Assembly (NCBI GenBank): GCA_017557265.1
Contig: JAFZAM010000022.1
Span: forward strand, 1-7,359
Length of the DNA stretch: 7,359 nucleotides
Direction: 5' to 3'
Source of the DNA: Oscillospiraceae bacterium
GTDB taxonomy: Bacteria; Bacillota; Clostridia; Oscillospirales; Oscillospiraceae
Below the pieces are notes generated by a model that searched no databases, had not been told where the DNA came from, and saw only the letters and a list, made by a program, of their open reading frames with translations. The translations under genes and the position numbers were made by a program. Shown here one piece after another: positions 1 to 7,359 of this stretch (its first letter is position 1; every line of letters begins with the position of its first letter).

Positions 1-152
1 GGAGGAACTTCCCCTTCGAGGCCATGACGGAGCCCCCGGTCTACCGCGTGCAGGTCGGGGCGTTCCGCGAGCGCGAGAGGGCCGAGCGCTACGCCGCGCT
101 CCTGCGCGAGCGGGGCTTCAGCGACGCCTTCGTCGCCGTACCTTCGGCGTAA
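1..152 (+). CDS. SPOR-domain protein, C-terminal end (5' partial)
   Basis: Only the last 49 residues lie in the window; the first full codon is at position 3 and the TAA stop is at 150-152. The visible tail contains the hallmark opening of a SPOR domain (YRVQVGAFRERERAERYAAL), followed by a helix and the strand segment around RGFSDAFVAV. SPOR domains bind denuded septal peptidoglycan glycan strands, so the protein probably acts outside the membrane in cell-wall remodelling or division. A C-terminal SPOR domain is common in N-acetylmuramoyl-L-alanine amidases, RlpA-like transglycosylases and SpoIID-like proteins. The enzymatic part is outside the window, so the specific product cannot be named. 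A strong hairpin terminator follows 45 bases after the stop, so this gene ends its own transcription unit. The domain call is secure; the protein identity is open. Confidence 0.8.
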   Translation, partial: RNFPFEAMTEPPVYRVQVGAFRERERAERYAALLRERGFSDAFVAVPSA

Positions 153-197
153 AGCGACGGATTTTCCGTCCCCGCGTAGCGAAAAAATATGTAATGT

Positions 198-251
198 CCC
201 GAATTTTGCCGTCTGCGCCCGCGGGCGGCAAAGTTCGGGTTTACTTTTACC
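198..251 (+). terminator. Rho-independent terminator after the SPOR gene
   Basis: Arms 198-211 and 226-239 pair over 14 bp (CCCGAATTTTGCCG with CGGCAAAGTTCGGG), with one G-U wobble and no other mismatch, around a 14-base loop that is itself GC-rich. A T-rich run (240-250) follows the stem directly. The position, 45 bases after the SPOR stop and before the nifJ promoter, fits termination of the upstream gene. The run is interrupted by A and C, so efficiency cannot be judged by eye. Confidence 0.8.
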
Positions 252-268
252 CTTTACTATGTTAAAAT
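240..268 (+). promoter_or_regulatory. Probable sigma-A promoter of nifJ
   Basis: A -35-like TTTACT (240-245, 4 of 6 matches to TTGACA) lies 17 bases before a -10-like TAAAAT (263-268, 5 of 6 matches to TATAAT). This predicts a start near base 275 and a leader of about 40 bases before the ATG at 316. The -35 element overlaps the T-run of the preceding terminator. The region is strikingly AT-rich against its surroundings, which supports a promoter but also allows other -10 registers such as TACTAT at 255-260. Confidence 0.55.
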
Positions 269-301
269 CTTTTTAATGACCGCAGCGTTCATTGCATCAT
301 T

Positions 302-308
302 GGAGGAG
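302..308 (+). promoter_or_regulatory. Ribosome binding site that fixes the nifJ start
   Basis: GGAGGAG at 302-308 is a near-perfect Shine-Dalgarno sequence seven bases before the ATG at 316. An in-frame TTG at 292 would lie upstream of this site and would place the Shine-Dalgarno inside the gene, so the ATG at 316 is the start. The resulting N-terminus (MARKMKTMDGN) is the usual PFOR beginning. Confidence 0.9.
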
Positions 309-315
309 ATTTGAC

Positions 316-3300
316 ATGGCAAGAAAAATGAAAACGATGGACGGCAACACCGCCGCCGCGCACGTCGCCTACGCATTTACCGAGGTCGCCGCGATATATC
401 CAATAACCCCCTCGTCCGTCATGGCCGAGCTCGTCGACCAGTGGTCGGCGGAAGGCCGCAAGAACATCTTCGGACAGACGGTCAGCGTCGTCGAGATGCA
501 GTCCGAGGGAGGCGCCGCGGGCGCGGTCCACGGCTCCATCGTCTCCGGCGCGCTCACCACGACGTTCACGGCCTCGCAGGGCCTTCTCCTGATGATACCC
601 AACATGTACAAGATCGCCGGCGAGATGCTCCCCGGCGTCATCCACTGCTCGGCCCGCACCGTCGCGACGCACGCGCTGAGCATCTTCGGCGACCACGGCG
701 ACGTCATGAGCTGCCGCGCCACCGGCTTCGCCGAGCTCGCCTCGAACAATCCGCAGGAGGTCATGGACCTCGCCGCCGTCGCGCACCTCGCGACGCTCGA
801 GGGCCGCGTCCCGTTCCTGCACTTCTTCGACGGATTCCGCACCTCCCACGAGATGCAGAAGGTCGCCGTCTGGGACTACGACGACCTCGCCGGGATGGTC
901 GACAGGCCCTCGCTCGAGGCGTTCCGCGCCCGCGCGAACCTGCCCGCCCACCCCGTCCTTCGCGGCGCGGCGCAGAACCCCGATATCTTCTTCCAGGCGC
1001 GCGAGGCCTCCAACACGACCTACGCCGCCCTCCCCGCCGTCGTCGAGAAGTACATGAACGAGGTCAACCGCCGCCTCGGCACGAACTACGGCCTCTTCAA
1101 CTACTACGGCGCGCCCGACGCGGAGTACGTCATGGTCGCCATGGGCTCGGTTTGCAACACGGCCGAGGAGTGCGTCGACTACCTCAACGCGAGCGGCATG
1201 AAGACCGGCCTCGTCAAGGTCCACCTCTACAGGCCCTTCGCCGTCGACCGCTTCCTCGCCTGCATCCCCGAGACCGTCAAGCGCATCGTCGTGCTCGACA
1301 GGACGAAGGAGCCCGGCGCCATCCACGAGCCGCTCTGTCAGGACGTCATAAACGCCCTCGCGGGCTCGAAGTTCGCGGCCGTCCCCGTCGTCGGCGGGCG
1401 CTACGGCCTCGGCAGCAAGGACACGACCCCCGGCGCCGTCATCTCCGCGTTTGAAAACGCCGCGGCGGCCGCCCCGGTCGACGGCTTCACGATAGGCATC
1501 GTCGACGACGTGACCGGCCTCTCGCTGCCTATAACGCGCGAGCCCGACACGAGCGCCGAGGGCATCGTCGCCTGCAAGTTCTGGGGCCTCGGCTCCGACG
1601 GCACGGTCGGCGCGAACAAGAACTCCATCAAGATAATCGGCGACCACACGGACATGAACGTGCAGGCCTACTTCCAGTACGACTCGAAGAAGTCCGGCGG
1701 CGTCACGATCTCCCACCTGCGCTTCGGCAAGGCCGACATACGCTCGACCTACTACGTCACGAAGGCAGACTTCGTCGCCTGCCACGCGCCGAGCTATATA
1801 GAGCGCTACGACATCGTGCAGGACGTAAAGCCCGGCGGCGCGTTCCTGCTCAACTGCGCCTGGGAGGGCGACGAGCTCGCCGCGCACGTCCCCGCCGCCG
1901 CGCGCAGGTATATAGCCAGGAACAATATCCGCTTCTATACCGTCGACGCCATCGGCCTCGCGGCCAAGATAGGCCTCGGCGGCAGGACGAACACGATACT
2001 CCAGTCGGCGTTCTTCAAGATCTCCGGCATCCTGCCCATCGACGACGCCGTCAAATACATGAAGGACGCCATCACCGCGACCTACGGCAACAAGGGCGAG
2101 AAGGTCGTCAGCATGAACCACGCCGCCGTCGACGCGGGCCTCGAGAACATCAGGGAGGTCGCCGTCCCCGCCGAGTGGGCCGACGCGGCCGACGAGGCAA
2201 AGGGCGCGGGCGTGACGTGCTCCGACCCGAAGCTCAAGAAGTACGTCGACGAGGTCATGGTCCCCGCCAACGACATGAGGGGCGACTTCCTGCCCGTCAG
2301 CGCCTTCACAGACACGGCCGACGGCGCGCTCCCGCAGGGCACCGCCGCCTTCGAAAAGCGCGGCATCGCCGTCTCCGTCCCGCAGTGGATACCCGCCAAC
2401 TGCATCCAGTGCAACCAGTGCTCCTACGTCTGCCCGCACGCGGCGATACGCCCGTTCGTCTTCGACAAGGACGAGCTCGCCAAGGCGCCCGCGGGGCTCG
2501 AGACGGTCAAGATGACCGGCAAGGGCTGCGAGGAGCTCCGCTTCGCGATAATCCCCACGCCGCTCGACTGCACGGGCTGCGGCTCCTGCGCCAACGTCTG
2601 CCCCGCCAAGGAGAAGGCGCTCGTCATGAAGCCGCTCGAGGAGACGCTCCCGGCGCAGGCCGCCTTCGACTACGCCTACGCGAACGTCTCCGAGAAGGAG
2701 GTCCCCTTCGCGAAGACGACCGTCAAGGGCAGCCAGTTCGTAAAGCCTCTGTTCGAGTTCTCCGGCGCGTGCGCCGGCTGCGGCGAGACGCCGTACGCCA
2801 AGCTCATAACCCAGCTCTTCGGCGAGCGCATGACCATCGCCAACGCGACGGGCTGCTCCTCCATCTGGGGCGGCAGCGCGCCGAGCACGCCGTACACCGT
2901 CAACAAGGACGGCCACGGCCCCGCGTGGTCGAACTCGCTGTTTGAGGACAACGCCGAATTCGGCCTCGGCATGCTCAAGGCCGTCAAGCAGCGCCGCCTC
3001 GGCCTCGCCGAGAAGGTCAAGGCCCTCGCCGGCGAAGACGAGCTCGGAAAAGCGGCCGCCGCGTGGCTCGACGCCATGAACGACGGCGAGGCCTCCAAGG
3101 CCGCCGGCGCGAAGCTCCTCGAGCTCGCGAAGAAGTCCGCTTCTCCCGCGGCGGCGGAGATAGCCGCGAACGCCGACCTGCTCGTCAAGCCCTCGTTCTG
3201 GTGCTTCGGCGGCGACGGCTGGGCGTACGATATAGGCTACGGCGGCCTCGACCACGTCCTCGCGAGCGGCGAGAACATCAACGTCTTCGTATTCGATACC

Positions 3301-3834
3301 GAGGTCTACTCCAATACGGGCGGCCAGTCCTCCAAGGCGACCCCGCTCGGCGCCGTGGCGCAGTTCGCGGCCGCCGGCAAGGCCGTCAAGAACAAGGAGC
3401 TCGCCCGCATGGCCATGACCTACGGCTACGTCTACGTCGCGCAGATAGCCATGGGCGCGGACTACAACCAGACCATCAAGGCTCTGACCGAGGCCGAGGC
3501 CTACGACGGGCCGTCGCTCATCATCGGCTACGCGCCCTGCATAAACCACGGCTCGCGCAAGGGCATGGGCAAGTCCATGACCATCGCCAAGGAGGCCGTG
3601 CAGGCCGGGTACTGGAACCTCTTCCGGTATAATCCCGCCGCCGAGCAGCCCTTCTCGCTCGACTGCAAGGACCCGACCGGCAGCTTCATGGACTTCATCA
3701 TGAGCGAGGTCCGCTACTCCTCCCTCAAGCTCAGCTTCCCCGAGCGCGCCGACAGGCTCTTCGCGCAGGCTGAGAAGAACGCGAAGGACCGCTTCGAGGA
3801 GCTCAAGAGCGTCAGGGAACTTTACAACAACTGA
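316..3834 (+). CDS. nifJ: Pyruvate:ferredoxin (flavodoxin) oxidoreductase
   Basis: Cytoplasmic enzyme converting pyruvate and CoA to acetyl-CoA and CO2 with reduction of ferredoxin, the central pyruvate-oxidising step of strict anaerobes. The 1172-aa chain has the fused single-subunit architecture. The N-terminal pyrimidine-binding domain carries YPITPSS (28-34, T31), E64 and R114, at the same numbers as the catalytic residues known in the D. africanus enzyme. A transketolase-C-like domain and the gamma/CoA domain (FWGLGSDGTVGANKN, 422-436) follow. The ferredoxin domain holds two 4Cys motifs (C696, C699, C702, C706 and C752, C755, C758, C762). The C-terminal ThDP domain has the proximal-cluster cysteines C819, C822, C847 and C1075, and the GDG...N cofactor motif (G966-D967-G968 through N1000, with T995 and V997). 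The 60-residue C-terminal extension that protects the D. africanus enzyme from oxygen is absent, as in clostridial forms. The gene has its own promoter and terminator. No frameshift or missing residue was seen. Confidence 0.98.
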   Translation: MARKMKTMDGNTAAAHVAYAFTEVAAIYPITPSSVMAELVDQWSAEGRKNIFGQTVSVVEMQSEGGAAGAVHGSIVSGALTTTFTASQGLLLMIPNMYKIAGEMLPGVIHCSARTVATHALSIFGDHGDVMSCRATGFAELASNNPQEVMDLAAVAHLATLEGRVPFLHFFDGFRTSHEMQKVAVWDYDDLAGMVDRPSLEAFRARANLPAHPVLRGAAQNPDIFFQAREASNTTYAALPAVVEKYMNEVNRRLGTNYGLFNYYGAPDAEYVMVAMGSVCNTAEECVDYLNASGMKTGLVKVHLYRPFAVDRFLACIPETVKRIVVLDRTKEPGAIHEPLCQDVINALAGSKFAAVPVVGGRYGLGSKDTTPGAVISAFENAAAAAPVDGFTIGIVDDVTGLSLPITREPDTSAEGIVACKFWGLGSDGTVGANKNSIKIIGDHTDMNVQAYFQYDSKKSGGVTISHLRFGKADIRSTYYVTKADFVACHAPSYIERYDIVQDVKPGGAFLLNCAWEGDELAAHVPAAARRYIARNNIRFYTVDAIGLAAKIGLGGRTNTILQSAFFKISGILPIDDAVKYMKDAITATYGNKGEKVVSMNHAAVDAGLENIREVAVPAEWADAADEAKGAGVTCSDPKLKKYVDEVMVPANDMRGDFLPVSAFTDTADGALPQGTAAFEKRGIAVSVPQWIPANCIQCNQCSYVCPHAAIRPFVFDKDELAKAPAGLETVKMTGKGCEELRFAIIPTPLDCTGCGSCANVCPAKEKALVMKPLEETLPAQAAFDYAYANVSEKEVPFAKTTVKGSQFVKPLFEFSGACAGCGETPYAKLITQLFGERMTIANATGCSSIWGGSAPSTPYTVNKDGHGPAWSNSLFEDNAEFGLGMLKAVKQRRLGLAEKVKALAGEDELGKAAAAWLDAMNDGEASKAAGAKLLELAKKSASPAAAEIAANADLLVKPSFWCFGGDGWAYDIGYGGLDHVLASGENINVFVFDTEVYSNTGGQSSKATPLGAVAQFAAAGKAVKNKELARMAMTYGYVYVAQIAMGADYNQTIKALTEAEAYDGPSLIIGYAPCINHGSRKGMGKSMTIAKEAVQAGYWNLFRYNPAAEQPFSLDCKDPTGSFMDFIMSEVRYSSLKLSFPERADRLFAQAEKNAKDRFEELKSVRELYNN

Positions 3835-3849
3835 AAAAGATAGTATAAT
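3821..3849 (+). promoter_or_regulatory. Sigma-A promoter of trkAH, overlapping the nifJ 3' end
   Basis: TTTACA (3821-3826) and a perfect TATAAT (3844-3849) are separated by exactly 17 bases, matching 11 of 12 positions of the sigma-A consensus. The -35 box is within the last codons of nifJ and the -10 box lies just past its stop. The predicted start is at 3855-3857, inside the left arm of the hairpin that follows. It is the strongest promoter-like sequence I saw in the window and would drive trkA and trkH independently of nifJ. Confidence 0.75.
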
Positions 3850-3893
3850 CGAGAGCGGCGCAGCATCCTTCTGCGCCGCTCTCGAAGTTTATT
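3849..3893 (+). terminator. Rho-independent terminator of nifJ
   Basis: Arms 3849-3863 and 3871-3885 pair perfectly over 15 bp, mostly GC, around the 7-base loop CATCCTT. AG and then TTTATT follow the stem, so the T-run is short and slightly displaced. It sits 14 bases after the nifJ stop. The A-rich stretch on its upstream side would give a T-rich run on the opposite strand, so it could work in both directions, though no convergent gene is present. It overlaps the transcription start predicted for trkA. Confidence 0.8.
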
Positions 3894-3923
3894 GAAAAAG
3901 CCCCGAGGAAAGGCGGTTTTTGA

Positions 3924-5279
3924 ATGAGAATAGTTATCATAGGCTGCGGAAAGATAGGCGGCAAGCTCGCGGGCGTCCTCAGCGACGAGGGCCACGACGT
4001 CGTCGCCGTCGACGTCAGCGAGGAGATCGCGACCAGGCTCTCCGACAGGTACGACGTCATGAGCCTGCAGGGCAACGGCGCGACCCTCGACGTCCAGCGC
4101 GAGGCCGGCGTCGACAGAGCCGACGTCGTCATCGCGACCACCGAAAAGGACGAGGCGAACATACTCTGCTGCCTGCTCGCGCGCAAGCTCGGCGCCAAAC
4201 ATACGGTCGCCCGCGTGCGCGACCCGGCGTATTCCGGCCAGCTCGACTACCTGCGCGACGAGCTCGACCTCTCGATGAGCATAAATCCCGAGTTCGCGAC
4301 CGCGACCGAGATATTCAGGAGCATCCGCAACCCCGCCGCGGGCAAGGTCGAGACCTTCGCCGGCGGCCGCGTCGAGATCATCGAGACGCGCGTCAGGGAG
4401 GACGGGCAGCTCGCGGGCGTCGCCCTCAAGGACGCGCAGCGCGTGACGGGCGTAAAGCTCCTCATCTGCGCCGTCGAGCGCGACAGCGAGGTCGTCATCC
4501 CCAAGGGCGATTTCGTCCTCAAGGCGGGCGACCGCATCTCGATCGTCGCCTCCAACAGGGAGGTGCAGGAGCTGTTCCGCCGCTGGGGCATGCTGCGCCG
4601 CGGCAATATGAGCGTCCTGCTCATCGGCGGCAGCCGCACTGCCGTCTACCTCGCGCGCCAGCTTCTCGCCGCGCGCTACGGCGTCACCGTCATCGACTCC
4701 GACAGGGAGCGCTGCCTCGAGCTTACGGACCTGCTGCCGGGGGCGAACATCGTCTGCGGCGACGGGACCGACCCGGAACTCCTCGACGAGGAGGGCCTGC
4801 GCGACTTCGGCACGCTCGTAGCCCTCACGGGGGACGACGAGAACAACATCATCATCTCGCTTTTCGCCGCCTCGCGCGGCGTCGGCAAGGTCATCGCCAA
4901 AGTAAACCGCACCGAGCTCGCCGAGATGGCCTCCGACTCGCTGCTCGAGAGCGTCGTCTCGCCGCGCAGCGTCTGCGCGGGGTACATACTGCAGTACGTC
5001 CGCTCCATGGCCAACACCGAGGGCAGCAACGTCGAGACGCTCTACCGCCTCGTCGGCGAGAGGGTCGAGGCGCTCGAGTTCCTCGCGGCGGACGATCCCG
5101 AGCTCACCGCCAAGCCCCTGCGAGACCTCCACGTCAGGAAAAATCATCTGATCGCCTGCATAATCCGCGGCGAGTCCGTCATAATCCCCGGCGGCTCCGA
5201 CGAGATAAGGCAGGGCGACCACGTCGTCGTCGTGACGACCGAGAACGGCCTCGACGACCTGCGCGGCATCCTCAGCTGA
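3924..5279 (+). CDS. trkA: Trk potassium uptake regulatory subunit TrkA
   Basis: Peripheral membrane RCK protein that forms the gating ring beneath the TrkH channel and controls K+ flux in response to bound nucleotides. The 451-aa chain shows the usual duplicated layout: RCK_N (about 1-125), RCK_C (about 145-225), RCK_N (about 229-350), RCK_C (about 370-451). The first Rossmann fold has a clean GxGxxG (G7-C-G9-K-I-G12) and D30 at the end of the second strand, typical of NAD(H) binding. The second fold begins MSVLLIGG but continues SRTA, so its glycine motif (235-240) is degenerate, although the acidic D258 is kept. The start is supported by AGGCGG at 3911-3916, seven bases before the ATG. Length is close to E. 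coli TrkA (458 aa). trkH follows after 28 bases, so the two form an operon from the promoter at 3821-3849. Confidence 0.96.
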   Translation: MRIVIIGCGKIGGKLAGVLSDEGHDVVAVDVSEEIATRLSDRYDVMSLQGNGATLDVQREAGVDRADVVIATTEKDEANILCCLLARKLGAKHTVARVRDPAYSGQLDYLRDELDLSMSINPEFATATEIFRSIRNPAAGKVETFAGGRVEIIETRVREDGQLAGVALKDAQRVTGVKLLICAVERDSEVVIPKGDFVLKAGDRISIVASNREVQELFRRWGMLRRGNMSVLLIGGSRTAVYLARQLLAARYGVTVIDSDRERCLELTDLLPGANIVCGDGTDPELLDEEGLRDFGTLVALTGDDENNIIISLFAASRGVGKVIAKVNRTELAEMASDSLLESVVSPRSVCAGYILQYVRSMANTEGSNVETLYRLVGERVEALEFLAADDPELTAKPLRDLHVRKNHLIACIIRGESVIIPGGSDEIRQGDHVVVVTTENGLDDLRGILS

Positions 5280-5280
5280 A

Positions 5281-5298
5281 GGGAGGGCGGAGCGTATT
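5281..5298 (+). promoter_or_regulatory. Shine-Dalgarno and possible AUU start of trkH
   Basis: GGGAGGG (5281-5287, within a purine-rich run to 5292) lies 8 bases before an in-frame ATT codon at 5296-5298 but 20 bases before the first in-frame ATG at 5308. The bases between 5293 and 5307 hold no other ribosome binding site. Starting at ATT would add four residues and give an N-terminus of M-N-R-R-M-V, which resembles the usual beginning of TrkH proteins of this type as I recall them. AUU is a rare but real initiation codon, as in infC. Confidence 0.45.
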
Positions 5299-5307
5299 AA
5301 CAGACGA

Positions 5308-6741
5308 ATGGTTTTGTTCACGGTAGGCCGCGTCTGCAGGGCGGAGGGCGTCATGCTCCTCATCCCGGCGATCGTCTCCGTGATATACAGAGAGGACGGG
5401 TGGAAGTGGTTTCTGCTGACGGCCGCGATAGCCGCCGTCTTCGGGACGCTGCTGACCCTCTTTAAGCCGCGCACGCGCGCGATCTACGTCCGCGAGGGCC
5501 TCGTCATAACGGGCATGAGCTGGATGTTCGTCAGCATCATCGGCGCGCTGCCGTTCTTCTTCTCGGGCGAGATACAGGGCTATATAAACTGCCTCTTCGA
5601 GACGTGCAGCGGCTTTTCCACGACGGGCTCGACCGTCGTCTCCTCGCCGGAGAGCCTCTCCATGGGCATAGGCTTCTGGCGCTGCTTTATCCAGTGGCTC
5701 GGCGGCATGGGCGTGCTCGTCCTGCTGCTGACGGTCCTGCCGCTCGGCAACGAGCGCTCGATGCACCTCATGCGCGCGGAGGCGCCCGGCCCCATGGTCG
5801 GCAAGCTCGTCCCCCGCATGAAGGACACCGCGAAGATACTTTACGCCATATACATAGGCCTCACGCTCGCCGAGGCGATACTCCTAAAGTTCGGCGGCCT
5901 GACGGTCTACGACTCCATCGTCCACGCCTTCACGACGGCGGCGACGGGCGGCTTTTCGACCCACTCGGCCAGCATCGCGTACTTTGACAGCAAGTACGTT
6001 GAGATCGTCGTGACGGTCTTCATGTTCCTCTTCGGCGTCAACTTCAACATCTATTTCCTACTGCTTTGCGGGAAATTCAAGGACGTCGCGAAAAACAGCG
6101 AGCTGCGCCTCTATCTGACCGTCGTATTCGGCGGCATGATAGTCATCGCGCTCAATATCATGAAGATATACGGCGGGTTCTTCCCGGCGCTGCGCCAGTC
6201 CTCGTTCCACGTCGCGACCCTCATGAGCACGACGGGCTACGGCACCGCCGACTTCGACACGTGGCCGGCCTTCTCGAAGGCGATCATGCTGCTCATGCTC
6301 ATAATCGGCGCGAGCGCCGGCAGCACGGGCGGCGGCATCAAGTTCCAGCGCGTCATGATATGGGTCAAGAAGATACTCTCCGACCTGCGCCAGATATTCC
6401 GTCCGCGCGCCGTGACGACCGTCCGCATGGACGGAAAGCGCGTCCCCGATGCGGCGGTGCAGAGCGCCTCGAACTACTTCGCGCTCTATTTCTTCATCAG
6501 CGCGCTCTTTGCGCTCATCGTCTCGATAGACGGCTTCTCGCTGGAGACGAACCTGACCGCCGTCATGACGTGTCTGTCGAACGTCGGCCCCGGCTTCGGC
6601 GGCGTCGGCCCGACGCACACGTTCGAGGCGTTCTCGGGGCTGTCGAAGCTCGTCCTCTCGGCGGCGATGCTGCTCGGCAGGCTCGAGCTCTTCCCGATGC
6701 TCGCCCTGCTCGACTTCCGCAAGCTCTTTACAAACCGCTGA
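5308..6741 (+). CDS. trkH: Trk potassium transporter membrane subunit TrkH
   Basis: Integral membrane K+ translocating subunit of the SKT/Trk-Ktr superfamily, working with TrkA. The 477-aa protein has the expected hydrophobic helices: two N-terminal ones, then four membrane-pore-membrane repeats. The four pore-loop filter segments are visible: STTGST (104-109, G107), TAATGGFST (210-218, G214), STTGYG (307-312, G310) and SNVGPGFG (424-431, G427). The gating region in the third repeat is present as GASAGSTGGGIK, and the last helix has the family motif LLGRLELFPML. The protein lies 28 bases behind trkA and is presumably cotranscribed. The ATG at 5308 is used here, but the nearest Shine-Dalgarno is too far upstream of it, and an ATT four codons earlier (5296) may be the true start. 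A later ATG at 5353 has GGAGGG in front but would cut into the first membrane helix, so I reject it. Confidence 0.95.
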   Translation: MVLFTVGRVCRAEGVMLLIPAIVSVIYREDGWKWFLLTAAIAAVFGTLLTLFKPRTRAIYVREGLVITGMSWMFVSIIGALPFFFSGEIQGYINCLFETCSGFSTTGSTVVSSPESLSMGIGFWRCFIQWLGGMGVLVLLLTVLPLGNERSMHLMRAEAPGPMVGKLVPRMKDTAKILYAIYIGLTLAEAILLKFGGLTVYDSIVHAFTTAATGGFSTHSASIAYFDSKYVEIVVTVFMFLFGVNFNIYFLLLCGKFKDVAKNSELRLYLTVVFGGMIVIALNIMKIYGGFFPALRQSSFHVATLMSTTGYGTADFDTWPAFSKAIMLLMLIIGASAGSTGGGIKFQRVMIWVKKILSDLRQIFRPRAVTTVRMDGKRVPDAAVQSASNYFALYFFISALFALIVSIDGFSLETNLTAVMTCLSNVGPGFGGVGPTHTFEAFSGLSKLVLSAAMLLGRLELFPMLALLDFRKLFTNR

Positions 6742-6784
6742 GGGCGGTCCTCCGCGCGTAAATAATCCGAAAGGTCGTATATAT

Positions 6785-7359
<575 letters not shown>

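Noticed and set aside
156..195. Small hairpin GACGG-ATTTT-CCGTC (156-170) and a -10-like TGTAAT (190-195) before the terminator
   Set aside because: The stem has only 5 bp and no T-run. The -10-like element has no -35 partner and would be followed at once by the strong terminator.
292..315. TTG at 292 as an upstream start for nifJ
   Set aside because: It would put the excellent GGAGGAG ribosome binding site inside the coding region and add residues (MHHWRRFD) not expected at a PFOR N-terminus.
289..3549. A 1086-codon open frame on the minus strand, antisense to nifJ
   Set aside because: It is in exact codon register with nifJ and is open only because nifJ avoids TTA, CTA and TCA there. The translation is low-complexity (rich in R, G, A, V, D, L) with no recognisable domain, whereas nifJ has every family motif.
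3822..5474. A 550-codon open frame on the minus strand, antisense to trkA
   Set aside because: Same cause: it is in codon register with trkA, low in complexity and without domain motifs; it also crosses the trkA/trkH boundary and the terminator.
316..6741. PFOR and Trk genes as one new redox-coupled potassium system
   Set aside because: TrkA may sense NAD(H), but nifJ is separated from trkA by a strong terminator and trkAH has its own promoter. Adjacency in one genome is not evidence for a joint system; conserved linkage across distant relatives would be needed.
6742..6784. Possible terminator (GCGG-TCCT-CCGC) or promoter between trkH and moxR
   Set aside because: The stem is 4 bp without a T-run, and AATAAT at 6761-6766 has no -35 box at a suitable distance. 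I see neither in this gap.

Overview
The window is about two-thirds GC, and all genes are on the + strand. The genes are ordinary housekeeping and energy genes of a strict anaerobe. A single-chain pyruvate:ferredoxin oxidoreductase without the C-terminal extension of the Desulfovibrio africanus enzyme, a TrkA/TrkH potassium system and a SPOR-domain protein would fit a GC-rich Clostridia-type bacterium or a member of Synergistota. Third codon positions are mostly G or C, yet ATA (Ile) and AGG (Arg) are used regularly. That lineage-specific habit cannot be assigned to a phylum by eye.

Layout. Bases 1-152 are the 3' end of a gene for a SPOR (peptidoglycan-binding) protein. Bases 153-315 hold no gene but contain a strong hairpin terminator and the probable promoter and ribosome binding site of nifJ. 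Bases 316-3834 are nifJ (pyruvate:ferredoxin oxidoreductase, 1172 aa), complete, with every catalytic and cluster residue I checked in place. Bases 3821-3893 hold a near-consensus sigma-A promoter that begins inside the last codons of nifJ and runs directly into a 15-bp terminator hairpin. Then come trkA (3924-5279, 451 aa) and trkH (5308-6741, 477 aa from ATG), which form an operon. A MoxR-family AAA+ ATPase starts at 6785 and runs off the end.

How the genes work together. PFOR oxidises pyruvate to acetyl-CoA, CO2 and reduced ferredoxin and is its own transcription unit. TrkH is the membrane K+ channel subunit and TrkA its cytoplasmic nucleotide-sensing RCK gating ring; they are transcribed together. 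MoxR is close behind trkH with no terminator between them, so it may receive read-through, but a functional link is not evident.

I did not find a previously undescribed system here. The points most worth a second look are regulatory: the promoter/terminator overlap between nifJ and trkA, a probable non-standard AUU start for trkH, an asymmetric TrkA with a degenerate second nucleotide-binding motif, and an AT-rich inverted repeat over the nifJ -10 box.
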